DNA of 64,000 bases from Siphonodentalium dalli (taxonomy: Eukaryota > Mollusca > Scaphopoda > Gadilida > Siphonodentaliidae), in the NCBI GenBank assembly GCA_032622095.1, contig CP136061.1, positions 85,720,324 to 85,784,323 on the forward strand. Direction: 5' to 3'. The notes beneath the pieces were generated by a model. It had not been told where the DNA came from. It saw nothing but the letters and a program-made list of their open reading frames with translations, and made no database searches. How positions within the stretch are numbered: the stretch's first letter is position 1; each line of letters opens with the position of its first letter. Made by a program: the position numbers and the translations under genes. This document shows, one piece after another, positions 30,745-42,775 of this stretch.

Positions 30745-30878
30745 CGGAATGAGGTCCCCAGAGGGTGAATTTAGTGATGCTAGCCCACTTTGCAGGATAG
30801 TGTCACTAAAGTCACCATCTGGAGGACTTCATTCCGCAAATGACAGACAAACTATCACACTATTTCAAGGCTTGATTG
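30745..30878. mobile_element. Palindromic MITE family M, copy 7
   Basis: Carries cggaatgaggtccccagagg on the left; on the right gtcactaaagtcac...acttcattccgcaaatgaca, then ctatttcaaggcttgat. Confidence 0.85.
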
Positions 30879-31214
30879 TATAATACATTGTGTTGCTTGG
30901 GGCCAGGCACATACAATGTAGGAATAGGCACACTATTTGCAGGCTTGCTCCTTTGGTGATTGTGGTTCAGATTTGTTCAATCAGGGTCACCAGGTCAAGT
31001 AGGTGCAAGGCCAGCACGAGCCCCCAAAACTCACATCAAGGATGGTGGTATACAAAGCCTATTAATTTTTGATGCAGGATTTGTATATATTATATTTATT
31101 TATATACTAGTACAGGTAATACACAATGTGTATATATTTAGCAACATATTAGTCTATTATATTCCTTGCTTCTACTCTCAAATAGCGGGATCGTTCTATA
31201 TGCCTTGCATATTA
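30879..31214. other. Unassigned, no gene seen
   Basis: Contains one more 'gattgtggttcagatttgttcaat' fragment of repeat R near 30955, then AT-rich sequence. Confidence 0.4.
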
Positions 31215-31668
31215 TCATATTAACACAATTTCCAACGACGGTATATAAAGTTCTAGTATTGACTCTACACCATGCACTTCCACGGCAAAAGCAGCATGCT
31301 TTAATTGTATTCATACTCAAACTGATCTGACAATTAATTTATAGTGTCCATTTTCAACAACTCTTTGGTAGCGCGCATCGAAATTTCGTCAATACAATAG
31401 CAACGCAAGTGTGGGTTTGTGTACGACGTCACATAACGTCATTTTGACAAACGTCATAAGAAATAGTGTCGACTTGGGTGCAAATACTGCATTTTGGGAC
31501 CATGTTAGATCTCAGGTTTGCTTTGACCAATCAGCGTGAAATTTTGTGAATCACCTTTTACGATACAATATAGACCGTTGTCCAAATTTGAGCTACATTG
31601 CACGCATTGTTGAAAGGTTATAAACGCGCCAAAAGCGTGACCGAGTTATACACAGATATACGGAGTGG
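31215..31668 (+). repeat. Local direct duplication, unit 1
   Basis: From 'ccaacgacggtatataaag' to 'gcgccaaaagcgtgaccgag ttatacacagata' this matches 31967-32420 at an offset of about 752 bp. Shared blocks include tttcgtcaatacaatagcaa, cgtcataagaaatagtgt and atctcaggtttgctttgacc. Confidence 0.85.
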
Positions 31669-31966
31669 TCTGCAGCCCCTCTGTGCGCTTCGCGCACATG
31701 CATTATGATCATCAACAGGCTCCCTTCGGGAGCTTTTATTCAGCAGCGTATATAGGCCTAGGGCCACAGGCCCTTGGACTGCGGGCAATTTGCGCACTTC
31801 GCGCACATTTTTATATTGTATAAAACGTTATTGATCAATTTGCCGTTTTCCGTATATGTACTCTTTCGATTCCACACAAATGCACAACTTTCATATTATT
31901 AACAAAGACACAATCCATTACTTATATTCACACTGAAGTGGCATATTATAAGACCATTCAGCACCC
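31669..31966. repeat. Spacer with GC-rich 'gcgcttcgcgcac' hairpins
   Basis: Two gcgcttcgcgcac/gcgcacttcgcgcac palindromes (about 31685 and 31787) and a 'cccttcgggagc' hairpin near 31722. Related phrases occur at 3528-3600. Probably the end of a dispersed element. Confidence 0.5.
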
Positions 31967-32420
31967 ATTTCGAACGATGGTATAGAACGTTCTAGTCTCG
32001 ACTCTACACCGCATGTACTTTCACGACAAAAGCAACATGCATTAGGCCTATATACTTATAATATTCTCACTCAACTTGATCTGACAATATTAATTTATAG
32101 CGCCCATTTTCAACAACGCTTTGGTGGAGCGCATGGAAATTTCGTCAATACAATAGCAACGCAAGTTTGTGTTTGCGCACGACGTCACATGACGTCATTT
32201 CGACAAACGTCATAAGAAATAGTGTTTACTTGAGTGCAAATGCTGCATTTGGGGACCATGTTATAGATCTCAGGTTTGCTTTGACCAATCGGCGTGAAAT
32301 TTGGTGAATCACCTTCTACGACATACTATAGGTCGTGGTACAAATTTGGGCCACATTGGACGCATGGTTAAAAAGTTATAAGCGCGCCAAAAGCGTGACC
32401 GAGTTATACACAGATACACA
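31967..32420 (+). repeat. Local direct duplication, unit 2
   Basis: Second copy of 31215-31668, about 85-90% alike by eye. Confidence 0.85.
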
Positions 32421-32462
32421 GATACACACACACACACACACACACAGATACACAGACAGACG
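32421..32462. repeat. (AC)n microsatellite
   Basis: An acacagatacacac...acacagatac tract of about 40 bp directly follows the duplicated unit, as is common at the 3' end of retroposons. Confidence 0.85.
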
Positions 32463-32489
32463 ACGGGTTTTATATATATAGATAAGAAA

Positions 32490-32639
32490 ATAGATCAAGG
32501 CTTATTTTGTTGATATTTTGTGTTATTTGGTAGTAATTTATGTTGGTTTAAATATCAATCAGCAGGCCAATGGAGACGACCAGCCGCTAAAATTGGCAGT
32601 TTGTTATACTTGCCATTTTAGCGGCGTAATGTCTAGTTG
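32490..32639 (+). repeat. Duplicated flank of the SGNH-like exon (copy 1)
   Basis: atcaaggcttattttgttga...gccgctaaaattggcagttt matches 51020-51184. Its first 60 bp also match 43102-43165 and, inverted, 44523-44585. A small hairpin (gccgctaaaattggcag/cattttagcggc) is present. Confidence 0.8.
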
Positions 32640-33199
32640 TCATTGCAAATCACCAAACTGTGCACACTCTCTGTTTAAGAAATGTTGGAGTACAATGTCC
32701 AATTTCGGTAGATTCCCACCTACAGAAGAATGAATACCATCACACGCGATAGTTTGATCCATGATAGAGTACATATCAAGCCACGCCCAGGGGGTCTTCT
32801 TCAAGTAGGATCTTATAGCGTGGTTATATTTAAGAATTCGTTCCGGTGACTGAAGAGCGGCATAATGCATACGTTGTCTGTGTCCAATCCTGTGAGCGCC
32901 GACCCACATCACCCGCGGCCACGTTGAATTCCCCATTTCCGACATTGCCTTCGATATAAACTCCTTAATTACGAGTTCGCCATTGAACCTAGGGTGTATC
33001 CCGTGCACGATTGTGATATAGTCACCTGTTCGCCCAGAAGCTTCATGGATAGCATTTTTGAGGAAAGTTGGTTCCAAATTAAATTGTTGATGATAATCAA
33101 TACTTAAGTTCCCGTCACATATCCGCATCTTACTCGTTTGATTTAACATCATCATTGGTTTTTCGATGGAGATCGCCTTTAAGCCCATACATCCTTTAT
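32640..33199 (-). CDS. SGNH/NXPE-like terminal exon, copy 1
   Basis: Minus-strand exon with acceptor cttccag at 33200-33206 and first full codons AAA GGA TGT ATG. The frame is open to TGA at 32642-32640 and gives about 186 residues ending AQFGDLQ. The C-terminal part has N-x-A-I-R-S-Y-L, LDMYSIMDQT and CDGIH (Asp150 and His153 counted from Met at 33188), then a hydrophobic HFLN(R)EC end. This Asp-x-x-His with following helix is the block V pattern of SGNH/GDSL-type esterases and of the NXPE C-terminal domain. The nucleophile GDS block is not in this exon and must lie upstream if the protein is an enzyme. The paralogue at 51185-51729 is about 90% identical in protein. The intron upstream begins with a 53-bp minisatellite. 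Family assignment is by motif only. Confidence 0.6.
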
Positions 33200-33332
33200 C
33201 TGGAAGAAATGAAAAGAAAAATGTTTATGGACTTTCGACCCTAATTTGTATTAGTTACGGACCGACAGTTGCGCTGTTATTTTTGGTCGAGTGAACTCCT
33301 GGACCGTACGTAATAATGACCATGTGCGGTTA

Positions 33333-33601
33333 TCTAGGTTAATTATAGTTGTCTTCGTGGATGATAGGCGTGATCAGTGTGGTTATATATGTTGATTATA
33401 GTTGTCTTCGTGGATGATAGGCGTGGGTAGTGTGGTTATATAGGTTGATTATAGTTGTCTTCGTGGATGATAGGCGTGAGTAGTGTGGTTATATATGTTG
33501 ATTATAGTTGTCTTCGTGGGAGATAGTCGTGGGTAGTGTGGTTATATATGTAGATTATAGTTGTCTTCGTGGATGATAGGCGTGGGTAGTGTGGTTATAT
33601 A
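33333..33601 (+). repeat. 53-bp minisatellite, block 1 (plus orientation, about 5 units)
   Basis: Unit core gttgattatagttgtcttcg tggatgataggcgtg agtagtgtggttatata. The block is cut within a 'ggttatata' by the insertion at 33602. Confidence 0.95.
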
Positions 33602-34135
33602 CACTGAAAAAAAAACTTAGTCATAGCCTTAGTCAACCCGTAACTTAGTTAGTTTTGACTAACTTAGCCAAAAGTAACTAAGTTTTACCTTAGTCACATC
33701 TTACTAATTCTTAGTTACTAAGGTTGATATTTTTGTGATTCAGTCATGCCGGCAAAACTCAATAGTATACTTATCGGCGACATATTATACACGGCAATGA
33801 CTCCATACAGTATAACTGAATCTTAATCTGCTCCATACAGTATAACTGCTTTTTTCAATGTTTTGCACAAGTGAACGCAAACCGCCAATTGGCCTTAACC
33901 AAGAGTGATAATGAAAAATTGTTTCGATGGATAGGATATGTTTGACTAACTTAGCCAAAAGTAACTAAGTTTGACCTTAGTCACATCTTACTAATTCTTA
34001 GTTACTTAGGTTAATATTTTCGTAAAAAACAACAACTTAGTCATAGCCTTAGTCAACCCGTAACTCAGTTATTTTTGACTAACTTAGCCAAAAGTAACAT
34101 AATGACTAAGGCTATGACTAAGTTTTTTTTCAGTG
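33602..34135. mobile_element. TIR MITE at the left end of the composite
   Basis: The inverted ends are CACTG-A(9)-CTTAGTCATAGCCTTAGTCA and its complement, ending TTCAGTG at 34135. The interior repeats 'gactaacttagccaaaagta' and 'ttactaattcttagttact' at 33650-33725 and 33945-34010. No TA follows the right end. Confidence 0.8.
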
Positions 34136-36453
34136 AACATTTTATATGCATGTACAACTACAAGAGAGGATATACGTGTACTAGTACTGCACTGTGCGCA
34201 CCAGTGTAACTCACACGCTTCAATGTCAACAAATAGACAACAAACAATGTATATTATATATATAATATCGCATTCATTCTGTGTTAATCGGGTCGGTACG
34301 TATATGGCGAGTACGTAATTTTAACTCAAATTATTGTTTCTCCATTTTGTGGCCGACATTTTAATCACTAAAATCAGAGTGATTTAGACGTATATTGGCG
34401 TCGAACGAACTAAAAGAGACGACATATTACATAAATAACAACCATGGCGTATTTAGAGAGCGGATAAAATCAGGATAAAAGAGAAGTTATGAAAATAATC
34501 TGCGAAACCGTTCATCGTGTATTGTTGAACTAATTATTCAGACTCAGAGTCAGAGCTCTGTTTTCATTCAACAAGTGGACAATTTGTCAATAATGGTTTG
34601 AATCTTTATTCTACATGTGAAAGAACGGCGCCTGAAATATTTGCTGCCAAAATTAGATGTGTGACTGATGACTCCTTCAAGGTTACATGTACACAGTACA
34701 GTACATACGGTGTGGTGAACGTTTTTCGCAGTGGCATTCAGTGTGGACGAGCACCCTAACTTGAACTTGATGTTCATTCCGGCTTGGTGATCGAGGCTGT
34801 TACCTGTTCGATTGCGGACAGTTGTTAAAGACGGTCTGATTTCGGTTCCTTTGATAACCGGACAAGTTTAAATTCTGCGAAAAAAAGGCTTATTAATCAT
34901 TGACAATTTCCACTAAATTCATCGAGAGCAGAGATGCATGCCAATTAATCGATGAATCATGATATGATCCATTCAATCGAATCAATGGTCTGACTTCATT
35001 CAGATGAACACAAGTTTCGATGTCAAGCAATAGTGACAATAATAACAACGACTCAACGAGCAGCTATTAATATTATAATGTTGAAAATGCAGTTCATGAC
35101 AGTACTTGTTCAGAATCTAATTCTTTCAGAGCACATCAATATGATCGACATGCATGTACAACTACAAGAGAGGACATACGTGTACTAGTACTGATATGTG
35201 CGCACCAGTGTAACTCACACGAGCTTCAATGTCAACAAATAGACAAACAACAATGAAACCGATGCTGTGTCGTGATGGATGATCACATATCTACAATTCC
35301 AACTTTACAATGACCCCGACCAATTCATCCTGTGTTCATCATTGTTCATTGAAACGTGTGGATATGAGACATTGTCATTGTTCGCCATGTTATCGTCAAG
35401 TTACCGGTATCACGACAATTTACCAGGAGTACACTATTATTGGTTGGATGTTCTTATCAAACTACCTTCGGCTGATTCACTGATATTTCATGGAAAATGT
35501 GCGACTACATGAGAACATTGTCGCCAAGTCATTGCGCACAGTTACACGTTTAAATATTGGATCTGCTGTTGTCTTGAAGGGACCAATCCCAAATAGTTGT
35601 TGTTGATGTATACAGTACCAGTCAAAAGAAGTGGTATATTAAGCATGCTATTTTCGCAAGTGGAAACGCTTATAAGCATGTCGCTTGTGATATTATTGCA
35701 ATATTTTGCGCCTTAATATGGTGACACTTTGCACTCAAAATTGTGACATTTAAATCAACTATTGCGAGGTTTGTTTTCGCGATTCACTCAAAATGTGACC
35801 GCAACAAGCGTTCATAATTGCATGCATTTCTGAAAACAAACATTCATTTGTTAAATAGAGATGGATATGCACGCTTGTATCAAGCTAAGGCGGTATTCCT
35901 GAAATTATTGTGACGAGCCTGAAGGCAAGTCACGATGTGTGTCGGAAACTCCACCGTGGCTTGATACAAGCGCTCAGTTCCACACATAGCGGTGAAGATA
36001 TTTATCATATAATTTTTCTTCTAAAAAAAAAACTCTTCATTTCCTCCGATTTAATCTTCTATGTTGGTCGCTCGTTATCATTTTAATGTAAGCATAAATT
36101 TTTGTTTCAATTTGAAACAATTATCGACTGGTCAGATATTGAATGTATATTCAATGCATACTAGTATTTTGTGATGAATAATTTTCTTTCAAGATAAAAC
36201 ATTGTTTTAATAGTTAATAAAATTTATTTTGATACCTGTAAGTCATTATTTTCAGTTATTTTAATCTGCAGTTGCGATGTTCAGCTGAGGTTGCAGGGCT
36301 ATGATACCCCCAATAATTAGGTCCAATTAAATGTACTAATGTATACAGTGATGACATAGTCAAGCCGTAGTTATTCCTGACTAAGGCCTTAGTTATTTCT
36401 GACTAAGGCCTTAGTCATTTCTGACTAAGGCCTTATATTATATGTTATATCTA
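34136..36453. other. Cargo of the composite insertion, no gene recognised
   Basis: Contains a direct repeat of about 105 bp (34146-34250 and 35152-35257; both carry tgcatgtacaactacaagag and gtgcgcaccagtgtaactca). Also a small inverted pair cttgtatcaagc/gcttgatacaag at 35875-35970, and several gactaaggccttagtMattt units at 36375-36435. ORFs are short and unremarkable. Confidence 0.5.
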
Positions 36454-36709
36454 CACTGAAAAAAACAAACTTAGTCAAAAGTAACTAAGTTACCTTAGTC
36501 AGAACCCCCGTCTCAAAACTAACTAGCTTAGCTTAGTCAGAAATGACTAAGGTTGCCCTTAGTCATTTCTGACTAAGGTCTAAGGCCTTAGTCAGAAATG
36601 ACTAAGGGCAACCTTAGTCATTTCTGACTAAGCTAAGCTAGTTAGTTTTGAGACGGGGGTTCTGACTAAGGTAACTTAGTTACTTTTAACTAAGTTTTTT
36701 TTTTCAGTG
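36454..36709. mobile_element. 256-bp near-perfect palindromic MITE at the right end of the composite
   Basis: CACTG...CAGTG with TA on both sides (36452-36453 and 36710-36711). The arms agcttagtcagaaatgacta and complement fold with almost no loop around gactaaggtctaaggccttagtc. Confidence 0.9.
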
Positions 36710-38080
36710 TAGGTTGATTATAGTTGTACTCGTGGATGACAGGCGTGAGTAGTGTGGTTATATATGTTGATTACAGTTGTCTTCGTGGATGATAGGCGTG
36801 ATCAGTGTGGTTATATATGTTGATTATAGTTGTCTTCGTGGATGATAGGCGCGAGTAGTGTGGTTATATAGGTTGATTATAGTTGTCTTCGTGGGAGATA
36901 GTCGTGGGTAGTGTGGTTATATATGTTGATTATAGTTGTCTTCGTGGATGATAGGCGTGAGTAATGTGGTTATATAGGTTGATTAAGGTTGTCTTCGTGG
37001 GAGATAGTCGTGGGTAGTGTGGTTATATAGGTTGATTATAGTTGTCGTCGTGGATGATAGGCGTGAGTAGTGTGGTTATATAGGTTGATTATAGTTGTCT
37101 TCGTGGATGATAGGCGTGAGTAGTGTACTTATATAGGTTGATTATAGTTGTCTTCGTGGATGATAGGCGTGGGTAGTGTGGTTATATGGGTTGATTATAG
37201 TTGTCTTCGTGGATGATAGGCGTGAGTAGTGTGGTTATATATGTTGATTATAGTTGTCTTCGTGGAAGATAGGCGTGAGTAGTGTGGTTATATATGTTGA
37301 TTACAGTTGTCTTCGTGGATGATAGGCGTGAGTAGTGTGGTTATATATGTTGATTACAGTTGTCTTCGTGGATGATAGGCGCGAGTAGTGTGGTTATATA
37401 TGTTGAATATAGTTGTCTTCGTGGATGATAGGCGTGAGTAGTGTGGTTATATATGTTGATTACAGTTGTCTTCGTGGATGATAGGCGTGAGTAGTGTGGT
37501 TATATATGTAGATTACAGTTGTATTCGTGGATGATAGGCGTGGGTAGTGTGGTTATATATGTTGATTATAGCTGTCTTCGTGGGGGATATGCGTGAGTAG
37601 TGTGGTTATATATGTTGATTATAGTTGTCTTCGTGGATGATAGGCGTGGGTAATGTGGTTATATATTTTGATTATTGTTGTCTTCGTGGATGATAGGCGT
37701 GGGTAGTGTGGTTATATAGGTTGATTATAGTTTTCTTCGTGGATGATAGGCGTGGGTAGTGTTGTTATATATGTTGATTATAGTTGTATTCGTGGATGAT
37801 AGGCGTGAGTAGTGTGGTTATATATATTGATTATAGTTGTATTTGTGGATGATAGGCGTGAGTAGTGTGGTTATATATGTTGATTATAGTTGTCTTCGTG
37901 GATGATAGGCGTGAGTGGTGTGGTTATATAGGTTGATTATAGTTGTCTTCGTGGATGATATGCGTGAGTAGTGTACTTATATAGGTTGATTATAGTTGTC
38001 TTCGTGGATGATAGTCGTGGGTAGTGTGGTTATATAGGTTGATTATAGTTGTCTTCGTGGATGATAGGCGTGAGTAGTAT
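36710..38080 (+). repeat. 53-bp minisatellite, block 2 (plus orientation, about 26 units)
   Basis: Continues block 1 after the insertion. Units vary at a few positions (g/a before 'gtagtgtgg', 'ata(t/g)gttg'). Confidence 0.95.
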
Positions 38081-40176
38081 AATCAACCTATATGACCACA
38101 CTACCAACGCCTATCATCCACGAAGCAACTATAATCAACCTATATGATCACACTACCAACGCCTATCATCCACGAAGCAACTATAATCAACCTATATAAC
38201 CACACTACTCACGCCTATCATCCACGAAGACAACTATAATCAACCTATATTACCACACTACTCACGCCTATCATCCACGAAGACAACTATAATCAACGTA
38301 TATAACCACACTACTCATGCCTATCATCCACGAAGACAACTATAATCAACCTATATAACCACACTACCCACGCATATCATCCACGAAGACAACTAAGATC
38401 AACCTATATAACCACACTACTCACGCCTATAATCCACGAAGACAACTATAACCAATCCATATAACCACACTACTCACGCCTATCATTCACGAAGACAACT
38501 ATAATCAACCTATAGAACCACACTACTCACGCCTATCATCCACGAAGACAACTATAATCAACCTATATAACCACACAACTATATAACCACACTACTCACG
38601 CCTATCATCCACGAAGACAACTATAATCAACATATATAACCACAATACTCACGCCTATCATCCACGAAGACAACTATGATCAACCTATATAACCACACTA
38701 CTCGCGCCTATCATCCACGAAAGCAACTATAATCAACATATATAACCACACTACCCACGCCTATCATCCAACGAAGACAACTATAATCAACATATATAAC
38801 CACACTACTCGCGCATATCATCCACGAAGACAACTATAATCAACATATATAACCACACTACTCACGCCTATCATCCACGAAGACAACTATAATCAAACTA
38901 TATAACCACACTACTCACGCCTATACTCCACGAAGACAACTATAATCAACATATATAACAACACTACTCACGCATATCATCAACGAAGACAACTATAATC
39001 AACCTATATAACCACACTACTCACGCCTATAATCCACGAAGACAACTGTAACCAACCTATATAACCACACTACTCACACCCATAATCCACGAAGACAACT
39101 ACAATCAACATATAGAACCACACTACTCACGCCTATCATCCACGAAGACAACTATAATCAACATATGTAACCACACAACCCACGCCTATCATCCACGAAG
39201 ACAACTATAATCAACATATATAACCACACTACTCACGCCTATCGTCCACGAAGACAACTATAATCAACATATATAACCACACAACTCACGCCTATCATCC
39301 ACGAAGACAACTATAATCAACATATATAACCACACTACCCACGCCAATCATCCACGAAGACAACTATAATCAACATATATAACCACACTACTCACGCCTA
39401 TCATCCACGAATACAACTATAATCAACATATATAACAACACTACCCAAGCCTATCATCCACGAAGACAACTATAATCAACCTATATAACCACACTACCCA
39501 CGCTTATCATCCACGAAGACAACAATAATCAAAATATATAACCACACTACCCACGCCTATGATCCACGAGGACAACTATAATCAACATATATAACCACAC
39601 TACTCACGCATATCCCCCACGAAGACTGCTATAATCAACATATATAACCACACTACCCACGCCTATCATCCACGAAGACAACTATAATCAACATATATAA
39701 CCACACTACTCACGCCTATCATCCACGAAGACAACTATAATCAACATATATAACCACACTACTCACGCCTATCATCCACGAAGATAACTATAGTCAACAT
39801 ATATAACCACACTACTCACGCCTATCATCCACGAAGACAACTATGATCAACCTATATAACCACACTACTCGCGCCTATCATCCACGAAGACAACTATAAT
39901 CAACATATATAACCACACTACTCACGCCTGTCATCCACGAAGACAACTATAATCAACATATATAACCACACTACTCGCGCCTATCATCCACGAAGACAAC
40001 TATAATCAACATAATCATATATAACCACACTACTCACGCCTATCATTCACGAAGACAACTATAATCAAACTATATAACCACACTACTCACGCCTATCATC
40101 CACGAAGACAACTGTAATCAACATATATAACCACACTACTCACGACTATCATCCACGAAGACAACAATAATCAACT
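38081..40176 (-). repeat. 53-bp minisatellite, block 3 (inverted, about 39 units)
   Basis: From about 38081 the same unit appears as its reverse complement (aatcaacctatataaccaca ctactcacgcctatcatcca cgaagacaact). Together with block 2 it forms a large imperfect palindrome without spacer. Confidence 0.95.
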
Positions 40177-42070
40177 ACTGAGACGCAGATAATCACTGGA
40201 AATAAAAACGATATTCTAACTGCTGTAACGCTTGTATCACTCTGTATCAAGGGTTACTACTGAGACGCAGATAATCACTGGAAATAAAAACGGTTCCTTA
40301 AACTTCTGTAACGCTTGTATCGCTCTGTATCAAGGGTTACTACTGGGACGCAGATAATCACTGGAAATAAAAACGATTTTTAACTGCTGTAACACTTGTA
40401 TCGCTCTGTGTCAAGGGTTACTACTGGGGCGCAGATAATCACTAGAAATAAAAACGATTTTTTAACTGCTGTAACGCTTGTATCGCTCTGTATCAAGGGT
40501 TACTACTGGACGCAGATAACGATGAGAAATAAAACCGATTTTTTAACTGCTGTAACGCTTGTATCGCTCTGTATCAAGCGTTACTACTGAGACGCAGATA
40601 ATCACTGGAAATAAAAACGATTTTTAAACTGCTGTAACGCTTGTATAACTCTGTATCAAGGGTTACTACTGGGACGCAGATAATCACTGGAAATAAAAGC
40701 AACTCTGTAAGATTCTGTAACGCTTGTATCGCTCTGTATCAAGGGTTACTACTGGGACGCAGATAACGATGAGATGAGAAATAAAAACGATTCCTTAAAC
40801 TTCTGTAACGCTTGTATCGCTCTGTATCAAGGGTTACTACTGAGACGCAGATAATCACTGGAAATAAAAACGATTCCTTAAACTTCTGTAACGCTTGTAT
40901 CGCTCTGTATCAAGGGTTACTACTGGGACGCAGATAATCACTGGAAATAAAAACGATTTTTAACTGCTGTAACGCTTGTATCGCTCTGTATCAAGGGTTA
41001 CTACTGGGGCGCAGATAATCACTAGAAATAAAAACGATTTTTTAACTGCTGTAACGCTTGTATCGCTCTGTATCAAGGGTTACTACTGGACGCAGATAAC
41101 GATGAGAAATAAAACCGATTTTTTAACTGCTGTAACGCTTGTATCGCTCTGTATCAAGGGTTGCTACTGGGACGCAGATAACGATGAGAAATAAAAACGA
41201 TTTTTAACTGCTATAACGCTTGTATCGCTCTGGATCAAGGGTTACTACTGAGACGCAGATACTCACTGGAAATAAAAACGATATTCTAACTGCTGTAACG
41301 CTTGTATCACTCTGTATCAAGGGTTACTACTGAGACGCAGATAATCACTGGAAATAAAAACGGTTCCTTAAACTTCTGTAACGCTTGTATCGCTCTGTAT
41401 CAAGGGTTACTACTGGGACGCAGATAATCACTGGAAATAAAAACGATTTTTAACTGCTGTAACACTTGTATCGCTCTGTGTTAAGGGTTACTACTGGGGC
41501 GCAGATAATCACTAGAAATAAAAACGATTTTTAACTGCTGTAACACTTGTATCGCTCTGTATCAAGGGTTACTACTGGGGCGCAGATAATCACTAGAAAT
41601 AAAAACGATTTTTTAACTGCTGTAACGCTTGTATCGCTCTGTATCAAGGGTTACTACTGGACGCAGATAACGATGAGAAATAAAACCGATTTTTTAACTG
41701 CTGTAACGCTTGTATCGCTCTGTATCAAGGGTTACTACTGAGACGCAGATAATCACTGGAAATAAAAACGATTTTTTAACTGCTGTAACGCTTGTATAAC
41801 TCTGTATCAAGGGTTACTACTGGGACGCAGATAATCACTAGAAATAAAATCAACTCTGTAAGATTCTGTAACGCTTGTATCGCTCTGTATCAAGGGTTAC
41901 TACTGGGACGCAGATAATCACTAGAAATAAAATCAACTCTGTAAGATTCTGTAACGCTTGTATCGCTCTGTATCAAGGGTTACTACTGAGACGCAGATAA
42001 CGATGAGAAATAAAAACATATTTTGTCAGCTTCTGTAACGCTTGTCCCGCTCTGTATCAAGGCTTTCTAC
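40177..42070 (+). repeat. 82-bp satellite with 1070-bp higher-order period (about 23 units)
   Basis: The unit is tactgggacgcagataatca ctggaaataaaaacgattt ttaactgctgtaacgcttgt atcgctctgtatcaagggt. Variant units (atattctaac, cggttcctta, aacacttgta) recur at an offset of exactly 1070 bp (40211/41281, 40291/41361, 40391/41461), so about 13 units form a duplicated higher-order block. Frames of 60-70 codons through it are repeat artefacts. Confidence 0.95.
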
Positions 42071-42390
42071 ATGGGACAAAAACATACCCCCTTAACTTTT
42101 TGCTCACGTTTCTTGCCATATCTATCCCAGCGCACTACGTTCATGATTGAACTATTCCTGCCGCCATGTCCCTAAATCCATGCATCACCATACATGGATC
42201 GTGAAATTAAGGTAGTAATTAAAATGCCATCACACGAAACTGACACAATTTTGTTTTCGTTTCTAAGAATTGAAGGGTTAAACTTCAAATTCAAACTTTA
42301 AGTTGCTTGTGTAGGAAATCAATCCGACGACGCACGCTTATCGTTGAAATTCAAGTTATTCGACACGATATTCTGAACCAAAGTACTTAC

Positions 42391-42456
42391 CGGAACTTCT
42401 TCGAGCCCATAGCTGGTGATGACGTTAGGTGGTGCATTATCCAAATAATAATCCAT
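42391..42456 (-). CDS. Candidate first coding exon (22 codons), left-arm copy
   Basis: On the minus strand ATG at 42456 opens MDYYLDNAPPNVITSYGLEE-VP and runs to a strong gtaagtac donor at 42390. The exon is preserved unchanged in the inverted copy at 45231-45296. Its end phase (0) does not fit directly onto the SGNH-like exon at 33199, which needs one base from the preceding exon, so the two cannot be joined without another exon. Protein family unknown; may be chance. Confidence 0.3.
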
Positions 42457-42589
42457 TAAATGAGAATGATCACCCAAAATCAAATGCAAATTCAGTCAAT
42501 AAACCAGAACGTTATTTGAACAAGAAACACGCGACCTGTTAAGAATGACGTTACAATTACGCTGCGACGTAATCGACAGATTTCTCTGC

Positions 42590-42775
42590 ACTGCGACCAA
42601 CGTTGGGTCAACATTGGTCCAACGTCGACATCTAACGCACTTACTAACCTCACATATCGCTTTGTGTGTTACGTTTTCAACGTCGGGCCAACGTTAAACC
42701 AGCGGTAAAACACAACGTTGGCACAACGTTGGTTGCCCAACGTCGGACCAACGTAGCCGTGCTATCTGGTAAGGA
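42590..42775. repeat. CAACGTTGG palindrome cluster (left arm)
   Basis: At least five palindromic or near-palindromic 'accaacgttggg'-type motifs, ending at tagccgtgctatctggta. Related to the larger cluster at 50545-51003, which also ends in tgtgctatctggg. Confidence 0.75.

Larger units (their letters stand above)
33602..36709. mobile_element. 3.1-kb composite insertion with TA duplication in the minisatellite
   Basis: The outer ends CACTGAAAAAAAAACTTAGT and ...CTAAGTTTTTTTTTTCAGTG are inverted repeats. The minisatellite unit is broken as ...ggttataTA | insertion | TAggttgatt..., so removing the insertion plus one TA restores a perfect unit. TA duplication and CACTG ends fit a Tc1/mariner-like non-autonomous element. 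Two smaller palindromic elements of the same family form the two ends (33602-34135 and 36454-36709). The 2.3 kb between them is cargo without a recognisable gene. Confidence 0.8.

Noticed and set aside
31618-31806. Minus-strand 62-codon ORF
   Set aside because: Lies across gcgcttcgcgcac hairpins and duplicated repeat; no protein-like features.
36710-40176. CRISPR-like regular repeats
   Set aside because: The 53-bp units abut directly with no unique spacers, vary along their whole length and occur in both orientations; this is a eukaryotic minisatellite.
40396-41741. 60-72 codon ORFs MYRSVSRVTT... repeated three times
   Set aside because: Frames through the 82-bp satellite; they start at non-ATG codons and recur only because of the higher-order repeat.
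42590-42775. Telomere or centromere signature in the satellite region
   Set aside because: No (TTAGGG)n was seen, and none of the repeat units matches a known centromeric motif that I can recognise.
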